This document shows, in pieces, positions 26,401 to 35,284 of a stretch of 64,000 nucleotides of DNA (position 1 is its first letter; each line of letters begins with the position of its first letter). Source of the stretch: Rickettsiales bacterium (GTDB taxonomy: Bacteria; Pseudomonadota; Alphaproteobacteria; Rickettsiales; JABCZZ01). The notes under the pieces were generated by a model. The model was not told where the DNA came from. It saw only the letters and a program-made list of their open reading frames with translations, and searched no databases. A program made the position numbers and the translations under genes. The DNA is taken from assembly GCA_035765535.1 (NCBI GenBank), contig DASTXE010000006.1:248001-312000 (forward strand), in the 5' to 3' direction.

Positions 26401-26963
26401 TATTTCGCTCTTTCTACGTAAGCAACATCACGGGTGTTAACAACGATACGGGTACCGGTTTCGATAAACGGAGGCACCATCACGCGCGCGCCGTTTTCCA
26501 GCTTCGCGGGCTTATAGGAGGAAGAAGCGGTCTGGCCTTTAACGACCGGTTCCGTTTCCACGATTTCCATGATCACGGTTTCCGGCAGGGCCACGCTCAG
26601 CGCTTCGCCTTCATAGGATTCGATCATGACATTCATATTTTCCTGCAAGAAAGCGATGGACTCGCCCACCAGTTCCTTGTTCAGGTGAATCTGTTCATAG
26701 TTTTCATTGTTCATGAACACAAGCATATCGCCTTCATCGTAGAGATACTGATGCTCTTTCTGCTCAAGCTGCACACGCTCAACCTTCTCGTCGGAGCCGA
26801 AACGATAGTTCGTCTTCGTACCGGTCTTGATGTCCTTCATTTCCACCTGGTTGAAGGCGCGCAGGTTACCCGGAGTGCCGATCTTGATGTTGGTCACAAG
26901 CACGAGCCTGTTGTTATATTCCAGCACCATACCCGGGCGGATGGCAGAGCCGTCAATTTTCAT
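26400..26963 (-). CDS. efp: Translation elongation factor P, atypical tip
   Basis: EF-P binds between the P and E sites and relieves stalling at polyproline. At 187 residues and three beta domains it is normal in length; the C-terminal VVKGQTASSSYKPAKLENGARVMVPPFI motif is typical (part shown). The domain I loop that usually reads PGKGGAF, with the lysine that is beta-lysylated, here reads TPGNLRAF, so the tip residue is N33 instead of lysine. R35 is the only basic residue near. An AGAGGA site stands 7 bp before the ATG. The gene precedes the suhB-like gene. Confidence 0.95.
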   Translation of the reverse strand: MKIDGSAIRPGMVLEYNNRLVLVTNIKIGTPGNLRAFNQVEMKDIKTGTKTNYRFGSDEKVERVQLEQKEHQYLYDEGDMLVFMNNENYEQIHLNKELVGESIAFLQENMNVMIESYEGEALSVALPETVIMEIVETEPVVKGQTASSSYKPAKLENGARVMVPPFIETGTRIVVNTRDVAYVERAK

Positions 26964-27055
26964 ATGATATCCTCTTTAGTAACCCATTTTTTAGTCGCGC
27001 AAGTTATCAGATTACAATATAAAAGCAACGGCTTTACAAACCAGGGAGTCTATTT

Positions 27056-27778
27056 ATGGGAAAAACCGCGCCGGTCATAGGGTTTACACTCGATTTCGAG
27101 GAGGCGGGCGGCTATTCTAAAATGCCCTGGTACGCGATCCGTGAGAACTATATGAGCGCCGTCAGCGCTTTCGGGGCCATTCCCCTGCCCCTGCCTCATG
27201 AATTGGAACTGGTTCCCCAATATCTTGATATAATTGACGGATTGATCGTCACCGGCGGCGCGTTCGATGTCCCGCCAGAAATGTACGGCGAGAAAACCGT
27301 CCACGAAAAAGTCACCACCAAAAACCGCCGCACTGCCTTTGAAAAAGGCATGACCGAAGGCATGCTCGCGCGCAAGAAACCGATTCTCGGCATCTGCGGC
27401 GGCGAGCAGCTGCTGAACGTGATCCTGGGCGGCAGGCTGATCCAGCATATCCCGGACAGCATCCCGAACGCGCTCGCCCACGAACAGCCCAATCCGCGCA
27501 CGGAAGCAGGTCACACCGTTTCCATCAAACCGGGCACGCTGCTGCATAAAATTATTGGCAAAGACGAAATCCCCGTCAACAGCGCCCATCATCAGGCCGT
27601 GGCCACTGTCGGCGAAGGCGTTGTAATTAACTCTACTGCACCGGACGGCGTGATCGAAGGCATTGAATACCCTGCCCATCCTTTCTGCCTCGGCGTGGAA
27701 TGGCACCCGGAATACCATATCAGCCCTGCGGATACGGCCATATTCAAAGCCTTTGTGGAAGCTTGTAAAAACACATAG
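27056..27778 (+). CDS. Class I glutamine amidotransferase-like hydrolase (peptidase C26, PuuD-like)
   Basis: A 240-residue protein of the gamma-glutamyl-gamma-aminobutyrate hydrolase type. The nucleophile cysteine is in GICGGEQLLNV (elbow, about residues 118-128), the second catalytic part is the histidine and glutamate of GVEWHPEYH (about 216-224), and the N-terminal GLIVTGGAFDVPP shows the oxyanion strand. PuuD-type enzymes release GABA from gamma-glutamyl-GABA in putrescine use; the substrate here is unproven. GGGAG is 7 bp before the ATG. It diverges from efp across 92 bp. Confidence 0.86.
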   Translation: MGKTAPVIGFTLDFEEAGGYSKMPWYAIRENYMSAVSAFGAIPLPLPHELELVPQYLDIIDGLIVTGGAFDVPPEMYGEKTVHEKVTTKNRRTAFEKGMTEGMLARKKPILGICGGEQLLNVILGGRLIQHIPDSIPNALAHEQPNPRTEAGHTVSIKPGTLLHKIIGKDEIPVNSAHHQAVATVGEGVVINSTAPDGVIEGIEYPAHPFCLGVEWHPEYHISPADTAIFKAFVEACKNT

Positions 27779-27833
27779 CATGCTTGTCACTCCTGTAGGC
27801 AGAGGCAAACATGACACTCGTGAAGCAATTAAA

Positions 27834-28325
27834 TCACCGTTGAAGCTGATTCAGCAACTCTTCGTACGGCATCGGAGTAAGATTTATACGTTCACATGAT
27901 ACATTAAAATAACGGTTATCATCCGGCATCTCACCTTGATGCATATGACCGTGAATATTAAACTTGCACTGATATAGCTGTGCTGGATGAACCGGTATGT
28001 GTGATAGCAGAAATAATGGTTCTTGATAGCGTACCATACCGAATACCCGTTCAAAATACTTTGCATATTCTGCTGGTTTCCTCATATCGTGATTGCCAAG
28101 AATAAGATGCTTTTTACCGTTCAGACGTCCCGCTATGGCAATACTCCCCACAGCAAAGTCACCAATATGCCAGACAATATCCGTTTTTCCTACCACACCA
28201 TTCCAACGCCTAACCAACTCTTCGTCATGTTCTTCTATACTGGAAAATGGCCGATGCACCGGATGGTATTCACAAATAGTTTTATCCCCGAAGTGCGTAT
28301 CACTTATAAAAAAGGTGTCATTCAT
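27834..28325 (-). CDS. Calcineurin-like metallophosphoesterase
   Basis: A 163-residue protein with the metal ligands of the metallophosphoesterase fold in order: FISDTHFGD, HIGDFAVG, LGNHDMR, LLSHIPVHP and NIHGHMHQG. It is short and single-domain, of the YfcE/phage-type group that splits phosphodiesters; the substrate is unknown. It ends 56 bp from the stop of the C26 hydrolase, convergent with it. Its codon use looks slightly more AT-rich than the housekeeping genes beside it. Confidence 0.88.
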   Translation of the reverse strand: MNDTFFISDTHFGDKTICEYHPVHRPFSSIEEHDEELVRRWNGVVGKTDIVWHIGDFAVGSIAIAGRLNGKKHLILGNHDMRKPAEYAKYFERVFGMVRYQEPLFLLSHIPVHPAQLYQCKFNIHGHMHQGEMPDDNRYFNVSCERINLTPMPYEELLNQLQR

Positions 28326-28661
28326 AATTCAGACTCATTGAAATACTCATCGAATTAAAAATTTTCTGTAGCATATAGGAAATGTATTACAGTTCAATGA
28401 CAGCGCTGAAAATATTACGGTTTATATTGAACTAAGCCACCCAATTACTGGTTTTTGTAACCAACAGTCCCTGATACCACTAAACAGCGAAGTTCGACTA
28501 TTCCGCTTACCTGAAGCTTGTAAAGGTAACATAAAAAACATATAATGCGCGTTCATTAACAATGACTGGAAGGCCGTCGGCAGACAGCCTCTTTAGTCGC
28601 AAAATGTTAGGTTCATCGCAAAGGCTAACAGGCCATAGCGGGAACAATCAAAAGGATTCTC
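28326..28661. other. 336-bp intergenic region with the tldD promoter
   Basis: No coding potential or known RNA was seen. It is AT-rich on the left side (next to the phosphoesterase start) and contains the well-formed sigma70-type promoter described separately at 28518-28546. The last 100 bp, after the promoter, are a leader of tldD of about 110 nt that is GC-richer and holds several short inverted repeats without a clear terminator. Confidence 0.6.
28518..28546 (+). promoter_or_regulatory. Predicted sigma70 promoter for tldD
   Basis: TTGTAA at 28518-28523 and TATAAT at 28541-28546 are separated by 17 bp, the ideal spacing; four of six bases match the -35 consensus and six of six the -10. It lies 115 bp before the tldD ATG and points to it. 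Expected start of transcription is near 28553. Confidence 0.7.
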
Positions 28662-30101
28662 ATGACCGACATAGCCCTACTCGACGATCTGTTTTTCACC
28701 CGCACCGGCATGGACAAAAAGCGCGTCGGCAAGCTGACCGGTGAAACGCTGCGCGGCATGGATGACGGCGAGCTTTTTCTGGAATACTCGCAGTCGGAAA
28801 GCTTTGTCTTCGATGACGGGCAATTGAAGAATGCAAGCTTCAATACGGATCAGGGATTCGGCCTGCGCTCGGTGCTGGGCGAAGCCACGGGGTATGCCCA
28901 TGCGGCGGATTTGAGCGAAGCGGCCATCAAACGCGCCGCTGAAACCGTACGTGCGGTCAATTACGGTCAGAAAAATGTAGTAGCGGAACATACCCCGCCC
29001 TTCGGCACGAATCAGGCTTTATATACGGATGTCAACCCGCTCGCACAGGTGCCGTTCGCCCAGAAGATCGGTGTGCTGCAGGAGATTGATGCGTATTTGC
29101 GCGGCAAGGACCCGCGCGTGCATCAGGTTTCCGTGTCCCTGCTCGGTTCATGGCAGGCTGTGCAGATCATGAAAGCAGACGGCAGCGTAGCCGGAGATAT
29201 CCGCCCGCTCGTACGCCTCAATATCAGTGTCGTAGCCAAAGACGGCGACCGTATGGAAACCGGCTCACACGGTGCAGGCGCTCGCACTTCATACGCCGAT
29301 TATATCACGCCCGACCGCTGGCAGGCACAGGCCGACAAAGCGCTCAAACAGGCGCTCACGAATCTCGAATCGCGCCCTGCTCCCGCAGGCGAAATGCCGG
29401 TCATTATCGGCAATGCATGGTGCGGTGTGCTGCTGCATGAAGCTGTGGGCCACGGACTGGAAGGTGATTTCAACCGCAAGAAAACCTCCGCATTCTCCGG
29501 TCTCATTGGCAAACAGGTCGCCGCCAAAGGTATTACTGTCGTGGATGATGGCACGCTCACAGACCGGCGCGGCTCGCTCTCCATCGATGATGAAGGCACT
29601 CCGACCAGCCGCACGGTACTGATCGAGGACGGTATCCTGACCGGCTACATGCAGGACAGGCTGAATGCAAGACTCATGGGCATGAAAGCCACTGGCAACG
29701 GCAGGCGCGAAAGCTATGCCTGCCAGCCCATGCCGCGCATGACTAACACCTACATGCTCGGCGGCAACGCGAAAGTGGATGACATGATCAGCTCCGTCAA
29801 ACGCGGGCTATATGCGGTGAATTTCGGCGGCGGCCAGGTGGATATCACCTCCGGCAAATTCGTTTTCTCGGCTTCCGAAGCGTATATGATCGAGAACGGC
29901 AAGATCGCCTATCCCGTCAAGGGCGCAACGCTCATCGGCAACGGCCCGGACATCCTGACCAAGGTCAGCGCCATCGGTGACGATATGAGTCTTGATGACG
30001 GTGTCGGCACCTGTGGCAAGGCAGGACAAGGCGTTCCTGTCGGCGTCGGCCAGCCCAGCGTATTGATCGACCGCATGACAGTCGGTGGAACGGAAGTTTA
30101 A
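28662..30101 (+). CDS. tldD: Metalloprotease TldD
   Basis: TldD forms a heterodimer with TldE (PmbA) that cleaves unfolded peptides and matures microcin- or CcdA-type substrates. The zinc motif HEAVGH is at residues 259-264, followed by the typical GLEGDFNRKKTSAF. The C-terminal KAGQGVPVGVGQPSVLIDRMTVGG is family-specific. Its 479 residues are the normal length, and AAAAGGA is 6 bp before the ATG. The partner gene tldE is not in this window. The GH26-like gene follows within 13 bp and is probably cotranscribed. Confidence 0.95.
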   Translation: MTDIALLDDLFFTRTGMDKKRVGKLTGETLRGMDDGELFLEYSQSESFVFDDGQLKNASFNTDQGFGLRSVLGEATGYAHAADLSEAAIKRAAETVRAVNYGQKNVVAEHTPPFGTNQALYTDVNPLAQVPFAQKIGVLQEIDAYLRGKDPRVHQVSVSLLGSWQAVQIMKADGSVAGDIRPLVRLNISVVAKDGDRMETGSHGAGARTSYADYITPDRWQAQADKALKQALTNLESRPAPAGEMPVIIGNAWCGVLLHEAVGHGLEGDFNRKKTSAFSGLIGKQVAAKGITVVDDGTLTDRRGSLSIDDEGTPTSRTVLIEDGILTGYMQDRLNARLMGMKATGNGRRESYACQPMPRMTNTYMLGGNAKVDDMISSVKRGLYAVNFGGGQVDITSGKFVFSASEAYMIENGKIAYPVKGATLIGNGPDILTKVSAIGDDMSLDDGVGTCGKAGQGVPVGVGQPSVLIDRMTVGGTEV

Positions 30102-30114
30102 ACAGGAATTCATT

Positions 30115-31143
30115 ATGCGCAAAACCGCCCGCCCGCTTCTCTCCCTTTGTATGAGTCTGCTGGCGGGACTGCCGCTTTCTGCGCATGCAGCATGTACCGT
30201 AAACGATAAGCTGGTGAATAGCTGCAGGCCGTGGTTCGCCGTCGCAGCCGGGGGTTACACCGAAGCGCCCAACGGTACTAAAGGCCAGATCACCTATTTC
30301 GAGCAGCGCGCAGGTAGACAGGTGGATATCGTCCATACCTATCACCGCCCGAACAAGGATGCACTGACGGAAGACGAACTCTATTTCATCAACCGCCCCA
30401 ACACCTATCTTGCGACCACCTGGAAACCGGCCAAGCTTTGGCAGGATGCAGGCGGCAGCAATGCGGAAACCAACGCCCATATCGACCATATGGCGCAAAG
30501 CATCAAAGCAGTCGCGCCGAAGAAAATATTTCTGACTGTATTTCACGAACCGGAAAATGATGTCACCGGTGGCGGCACCAACTGCCCCGCTAACATTTAT
30601 AAAGGTAAAGCAGGCACGCCTGAGGAATACCGCGCAATGTGGCGCAATATCCGTAACCGTTTCGACGCGCAGCATGTGACGAACGTTGTCTGGGTGATGA
30701 ACTATATGGGCTTCAAAAAGTGGGATTGTCTTGTGGATGATCTCTGGCCCGGCAATGACCTCGTAGATTGGGTAGTATGGGACCCATATGAACATCAGCA
30801 TGCGCAGTGGCCCGAAAGTCCCATGCGGCTCTATAATTTCCTGACGCAGCACAGCAATGCGCAGCATGATTATCTGAGCAAACCCTGGGGCATCATGGAA
30901 ACCGGTGTCATAGGTCCGCAGACACTTGCTGTTCAGCAATACGCCGATATGAAAGCATCACTGGACAATAACACGATGCCACGCCTGAAGATGCTGGCAA
31001 TCTGGGATGATTACACCGCCAACAGCAAGGACATCCGTCTCGGCTACGACTCCGAAACGCACCAGCCCGACACGGTAAAGCAAAAAGCGTTCAATGCCTA
31101 CTTTAACGATCCGCGCTTTACCGATACGTTCTATGAAAAATAA
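30115..31143 (+). CDS. Secreted GH26-like glycoside hydrolase
   Basis: A 342-residue exported protein with a signal peptide ending at about residue 25 (LPLSAHA-A). The core looks like a TIM-barrel glycosidase near family 26 (beta-mannanase and relatives): FLTVFHEPEN carries the presumed acid/base glutamate, VVWVMNYMGF and WDPYEHQHAQ form the middle strands, and PWGIMETGVIG the presumed nucleophile glutamate. I chose the ATG at 30115 because AGGAA lies 6 bp upstream and the signal peptide begins there. It starts 13 bp after tldD. The polysaccharide substrate is not known. Confidence 0.75.
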   Translation: MRKTARPLLSLCMSLLAGLPLSAHAACTVNDKLVNSCRPWFAVAAGGYTEAPNGTKGQITYFEQRAGRQVDIVHTYHRPNKDALTEDELYFINRPNTYLATTWKPAKLWQDAGGSNAETNAHIDHMAQSIKAVAPKKIFLTVFHEPENDVTGGGTNCPANIYKGKAGTPEEYRAMWRNIRNRFDAQHVTNVVWVMNYMGFKKWDCLVDDLWPGNDLVDWVVWDPYEHQHAQWPESPMRLYNFLTQHSNAQHDYLSKPWGIMETGVIGPQTLAVQQYADMKASLDNNTMPRLKMLAIWDDYTANSKDIRLGYDSETHQPDTVKQKAFNAYFNDPRFTDTFYEK

Positions 31144-31165
31144 TAAGATGGTTTAAATCATTACT

Positions 31166-31987
31166 ATGTTGCCACACATTATTGTCGCGATCGTTAATAA
31201 TATTGTTAACTTCGTATTGGCTATCGTCTTAGGGCTAATTGGCCTTGGAGTATATTCTGTAATAGCAGCACTACTACACTTTCCTATACCTCAGGGACAT
31301 CAACAGCTAATGCAAGATCCTGCTTATCTGCATAATGCTCACTACATACTTTTCTTATCCATATGCCTGTCTACAACCATTGTCGGATGTATTCCCGGTC
31401 ACCGGCGAATCATTGAGGGCGCGCTATCCTCTCTGGTTTTTCTAGCTATTTATTACGGTCATCTTATCGGAGCAGAGCAAGACTCACCCATATTGGAATT
31501 CATCGTATTCAATAGCTTGCCATTCTTCGGAATGTTGGGAGCCTATCTAAGACGGCATGCTGATTTTTCCATATTACGTTCCTGGCCTGGAGCATTCGGG
31601 GCTTTTATCGTTACACATTATTTTGTGACAGTAGTAGGCATGCTATGTGTGCTTATAATACCAAGCCAGATAGTAACAGAGCTAAGTGCTGCTCAGCTAT
31701 TTGCAACCTGTCTGGCCATATTGGCAGCCACGACGATAATGCCAAAAGCACTACGCCCCAAAGCATTGAAAGTCTTTATGGCATTAGCAATGCTTTTTAC
31801 AATCGTTCCCATCGTTTATCATATAACCATCTCCAAATACCGCCCTACCGATCTTCTTAATATGGTAGCCAGTATTTGGGGATGCTATTTCGCCTACAGC
31901 AAAGCGCATAGGGGAACTTTGCTCGGCAATCAAAACAAAGGAAGCAATATCACTGCTTCCGACTTGCCCTTGCCTGCCGCAGACTGA
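31166..31987 (+). CDS. Unknown polytopic membrane protein
   Basis: A 273-residue protein with about seven or eight hydrophobic segments (for example residues 5-35, 60-78, 85-105, 110-128, 145-172, 180-195, 208-228) and a short soluble C-terminus. No family motif was recognised. The gene is AT-rich compared with the two genes upstream, lacks a visible ribosome binding site and begins 22 bp after the GH26-like stop. A small inverted repeat (GGAAGCA...TGCTTCC) lies in its last codons at about 31940-31960. Confidence 0.6.
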   Translation: MLPHIIVAIVNNIVNFVLAIVLGLIGLGVYSVIAALLHFPIPQGHQQLMQDPAYLHNAHYILFLSICLSTTIVGCIPGHRRIIEGALSSLVFLAIYYGHLIGAEQDSPILEFIVFNSLPFFGMLGAYLRRHADFSILRSWPGAFGAFIVTHYFVTVVGMLCVLIIPSQIVTELSAAQLFATCLAILAATTIMPKALRPKALKVFMALAMLFTIVPIVYHITISKYRPTDLLNMVASIWGCYFAYSKAHRGTLLGNQNKGSNITASDLPLPAAD

Positions 31988-32013
31988 TTCGCAGGATGTT
32001 ATTGTGCCTACTT

Positions 32014-32493
32014 TTACTTCGCAGTATCTGGAATAATGCGTGCCTGCTCACCATACAGCACCAGCACATGCTGGCCAACTGCAAGCGGCGTATCCTGCTT
32101 CTGCGCAAGCGTGATCAGATCGCCGTTTGACTTCTGCAGAACATATTCATACGCCGTGGTTTTGCTCGCCTCATGCTGGATCACTGCACCCGCAGCGGCT
32201 CCCACCAGCGCACCGCCAACGGCAGCCAGTGCGCTTCCACCGCCCTGCCCTATCTGTGCACCGGCCACTCCGCCAGCTACGCCACCAACACCGGCACCAA
32301 GGCCCAGCGCAGGATCGCTTACATTCACCTGTCGGAAAGATTTCACCACAGCACGGTCCACTTTGCCGACCTGCTGCATGCCGGAAGCGTTATAGCTATC
32401 AGGCGAGTAATCATTGCACCCTGTAAGAAAGCAGGCTGCACATGTCGCTGCCATCAATCCACGAAAAATTTTGGAACCTGTATTATAAATCAT
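32014..32493 (-). CDS. Glycine-zipper outer-membrane lipoprotein (SlyB-like)
   Basis: A 159-residue lipoprotein with a signal and lipobox (FLTGC, cysteine near residue 26). The middle has a long glycine zipper (about 68-104, with repeats like GVGGVAGGVAGAQIG) that inserts in membranes, and the C-terminal part resembles the SlyB/Pcp domain (YVLQKSNGDLITLAQKQ, VGQHVLVLYG). Members sit in the outer membrane and respond to envelope stress. Its ATG overlaps the stop of the upstream lipoprotein gene (ATGA). Confidence 0.83.
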   Translation of the reverse strand: MIYNTGSKIFRGLMAATCAACFLTGCNDYSPDSYNASGMQQVGKVDRAVVKSFRQVNVSDPALGLGAGVGGVAGGVAGAQIGQGGGSALAAVGGALVGAAAGAVIQHEASKTTAYEYVLQKSNGDLITLAQKQDTPLAVGQHVLVLYGEQARIIPDTAK

Positions 32494-33053
32494 ACTCCCT
32501 CCTTTTTAGCGGCTGAGGCATGCACCGGCGCTGCCTTCGTGCCTTTACGTAATTCTTTAACAACTTTGATGATAGTTTCGCGCGCTTCCTTTGCTGCCAC
32601 TGCAGTGGTAGTCGGCCCAAGTGCAAATTGAATCACTCCTCTCTCATCATAGGCAAGGAACTTGAGAAGCGGTGTCCCGCCAACATCATAGACCCTGCAC
32701 CACGTATATAATGCATCATTTGCAAGAGGCCATACCGCAGCATAATATACGCCACATTTCATAGCGATATCCGCTTTCTCATGCGAATCTTCCACTACCT
32801 TATAACCAAAATTCGTCAGCTGGCTGACCATACTTGGTTTGGCAACGCTTAACATTTCCTGACTGCTTTTCGATGGCTTATCATCCGCTACCGGATCAAC
32901 GCCAGGCTTCGTAAACGGAGCGGCAATATAGACTTTCTGTAAATAAATCGCATCGATATTAGCCGGAACATCAGCAGCGGACTTCCCTTCTTCATAAGGA
33001 GAAACACACCCGGCCAACAGCATCAGCCCCAAAACAGGCAAAATCTTCTTCAT
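32490..33053 (-). CDS. Putative lipoprotein of unknown function
   Basis: A 187-residue protein with a short signal and the lipobox LLAGC at residue 16. The mature part begins VSPYEEG and contains VYIAAPFTKPG, a YKVVEDSHEKADIAM element and a WCRVYDVGGTPLLKF strand pattern, suggesting a compact beta domain. I do not know the family. Translated with the SlyB-like gene through a four-base overlap, so both probably work at the outer membrane. It diverges from the TPR gene across 121 bp. Confidence 0.65.
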   Translation of the reverse strand: MKKILPVLGLMLLAGCVSPYEEGKSAADVPANIDAIYLQKVYIAAPFTKPGVDPVADDKPSKSSQEMLSVAKPSMVSQLTNFGYKVVEDSHEKADIAMKCGVYYAAVWPLANDALYTWCRVYDVGGTPLLKFLAYDERGVIQFALGPTTTAVAAKEARETIIKVVKELRKGTKAAPVHASAAKKEGV

Positions 33054-33174
33054 CAGGCACTCGTATAAATATTACATTCAAAATAATAAATAACCTATAA
33101 ATAAAACATGGCAATGAAATACTGGCATACAGTGTATTTTGGCGATAAAATGAAATGGAATAGAGAACATACGC

Positions 33175-35283
33175 ATGAAAAAACAGAAGAATAAGCACTC
33201 TATATCCCAACCGGCCATACAACCTGAAATAGCGCACGCCCTTCTTTCACGGGGCGTGGAGTTGCATCAGGCAGGCAATCTTAACGAGGCGGAAGCGATT
33301 TATAGCGAGCTGCTGGCCTCATACCCGCAGGATGCGCAATTGCTTTATCTGTTGGGCAGAGTCCACATCCAGCGCGGAAACCGAGACGAAGGCATCCGCC
33401 TGTTCAGCAAAGCGCTCTCCGCCAATCCCAATTATGCCAAAGCCTATAACAGCCGTGGTCTTGCTTACGCAGAACAGAATCTCACGGATAAAGCCATGGC
33501 AGATTACACAAAGGCCATTGCACTTGATCCCGCTTACGCAGATGCCTATAGCAACCGGGGGCTGCTGTTTTATAACCGGAAACAATATGACGAAGCACTG
33601 GCAGATTTTGATAAAGGTATCGCTGCCGCCCCCAATCATGCGCAGCTCTATAACAATCGTGGGCTGGTCTTATATGTTTTAAGCCGCTTCGATGCAGCAA
33701 AAGCCGATTACGATCACGCGCTCGCCTTGAATCCTGCTTACGCCGATCCCTACAGAAACCGTGGATTGCTGCTGAGCTATCTGAAACGCTATGAGGAAGC
33801 ACTGGCCGACTATACCAAAGCCGCATCACTCGCAAACCATGCTGACACGCATAGCAATCGCGGGCTATTGCTGTATAAGCTCGGCCGTTATGAAGAAGCC
33901 AAAGAGGCCTATGATACCGTTATAAGCCTTACTCCCCGGGAACCGCAGGGCTACAGTAACCGGGGCCTCACCTGGTATCAGCTTAAAAAATACGATGAAG
34001 CACTGGCGGATTATAACAAAGCCATTGCACTCGATTCCAGCTATGCGGATGCCTATAATAACCGTGGCCTGCTCTCCTACAAACTGAAGCATTATGATGA
34101 AGCGTTGGCCGATTATAATAAAGCCCTCACACGTAATCCGAATTTTGCCGACGCTTATAACAATCGCGGCACCGTCCTGTTTCACCAACGCCAATATAAT
34201 GAAGCACTTCCCGACTTCGACCGCGCCCTGAGCCTCAACCCCACCCACACTTCCGCATGCAATAACCGCGGAATCACACTCTTTCGTCTGAAACGCTATG
34301 ACGAAGCACTGGCTGATTACGAGCGGGCCATTGCGATCGATCCCACTTACGCAGATGCCTACTGGAACAAAGGAAACCTTCTGCTCTTACGCGGAGAATA
34401 TGAACAAGGCTGGCCCCTCTATGAATGGCGCTGGAAGAATAGCGATACGGAAGCTCCCCGTACATTCCCTGTACCTTTATGGCTGGGGGAAGAAGACCTG
34501 AATGGCAAAACCATTCTGCTGCACGCGGAACAGGGATTCGGTGACACGATCCAGTTCTGCCGTTACGCAGCACTGCTCGAAGAACAAGGCGCAAAGGTGA
34601 TTCTGGAAGTGCAGAAACCGCTGGTTCCCTTGCTCGCCCGGCTTGAAGGTTCCTGCAAGGTAGTGGCACAAGGCGAAGTCCATGAAGGATTTGACTTTCA
34701 CTGCCCCATCATGAGCCTGCCGCTGGCCTGCAAAACGTCTCTGGCCATTATCCCTGCTACTATCCCTTATTTATCCGCCGATCCGCAGAACCTGAAAACC
34801 TGGCAGAACAGCCTGGGTCAAAAAACAAAGCCAAGAATCGGCCTTGTCTGGTCGGGTTCCGCCACCCATGCCAATGATGGCAATCGCAGCATTCCGCTAC
34901 AGATGCTGGCGCCACTGCTGGAATGCGATGCCGAATATCATATTCTCCAGAAAGATTTCCGCAAGGAAGATGCCGAGTATCTGGCGCAGACTTCCATGAT
35001 TTCGCATGCAGATAATATCCATGACTTTCTGGATACGGCATCGCTCATTGCGGAAATGGATCTGGTTATTTCAGTGGATACTTCCGTGGCGCATCTGGCC
35101 GGAGCCATGGGAAAGAGATTATGGCTGCTGCTGCCCTTCGTGCCGGACTTCCGGTGGCTGGAAGATCGCACTTACAGCCCTTGGTATCCCACCGCGCATT
35201 TGTTCCGGCAACACAATATCAATGACTGGGGAAGTGTGATCGTCGAAGTAAAAACGGCGCTGGAGAAGTTCCTCAACAACTGA
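33175..35283 (+). CDS. TPR protein with C-terminal glycosyltransferase-9-like domain
   Basis: A 702-residue soluble protein. Residues about 12-425 hold around eleven to twelve tetratricopeptide repeats, many with the near-identical unit YNNRGLL..YDEALADYNKAI. The C-terminal part (about 445-700) looks like a GT-B half similar to ADP-heptose/GT9 transferases, with ILLHAEQGFGDTIQFCRY and a C-terminal VISVDTSVAHLAGAMGKRLW as donor-binding motif. This TPR-GT9 fusion occurs in many bacteria and probably modifies a protein or surface sugar; its acceptor is unknown. It converges on the methyltransferase, with only one base between the stop codons. Confidence 0.82.
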   Translation: MKKQKNKHSISQPAIQPEIAHALLSRGVELHQAGNLNEAEAIYSELLASYPQDAQLLYLLGRVHIQRGNRDEGIRLFSKALSANPNYAKAYNSRGLAYAEQNLTDKAMADYTKAIALDPAYADAYSNRGLLFYNRKQYDEALADFDKGIAAAPNHAQLYNNRGLVLYVLSRFDAAKADYDHALALNPAYADPYRNRGLLLSYLKRYEEALADYTKAASLANHADTHSNRGLLLYKLGRYEEAKEAYDTVISLTPREPQGYSNRGLTWYQLKKYDEALADYNKAIALDSSYADAYNNRGLLSYKLKHYDEALADYNKALTRNPNFADAYNNRGTVLFHQRQYNEALPDFDRALSLNPTHTSACNNRGITLFRLKRYDEALADYERAIAIDPTYADAYWNKGNLLLLRGEYEQGWPLYEWRWKNSDTEAPRTFPVPLWLGEEDLNGKTILLHAEQGFGDTIQFCRYAALLEEQGAKVILEVQKPLVPLLARLEGSCKVVAQGEVHEGFDFHCPIMSLPLACKTSLAIIPATIPYLSADPQNLKTWQNSLGQKTKPRIGLVWSGSATHANDGNRSIPLQMLAPLLECDAEYHILQKDFRKEDAEYLAQTSMISHADNIHDFLDTASLIAEMDLVISVDTSVAHLAGAMGKRLWLLLPFVPDFRWLEDRTYSPWYPTAHLFRQHNINDWGSVIVEVKTALEKFLNN

Positions 35284-35284
35284 A

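Noticed and set aside
29965..30939. A 324-codon minus-strand frame over tldD and the GH26-like gene
   Set aside because: Crosses two well-supported plus-strand genes and has no recognisable content or start site.
33400..34400. Regular repeats suggesting a CRISPR array
   Set aside because: The period of about 102 bp is codon-level repetition of TPR units in one open reading frame.
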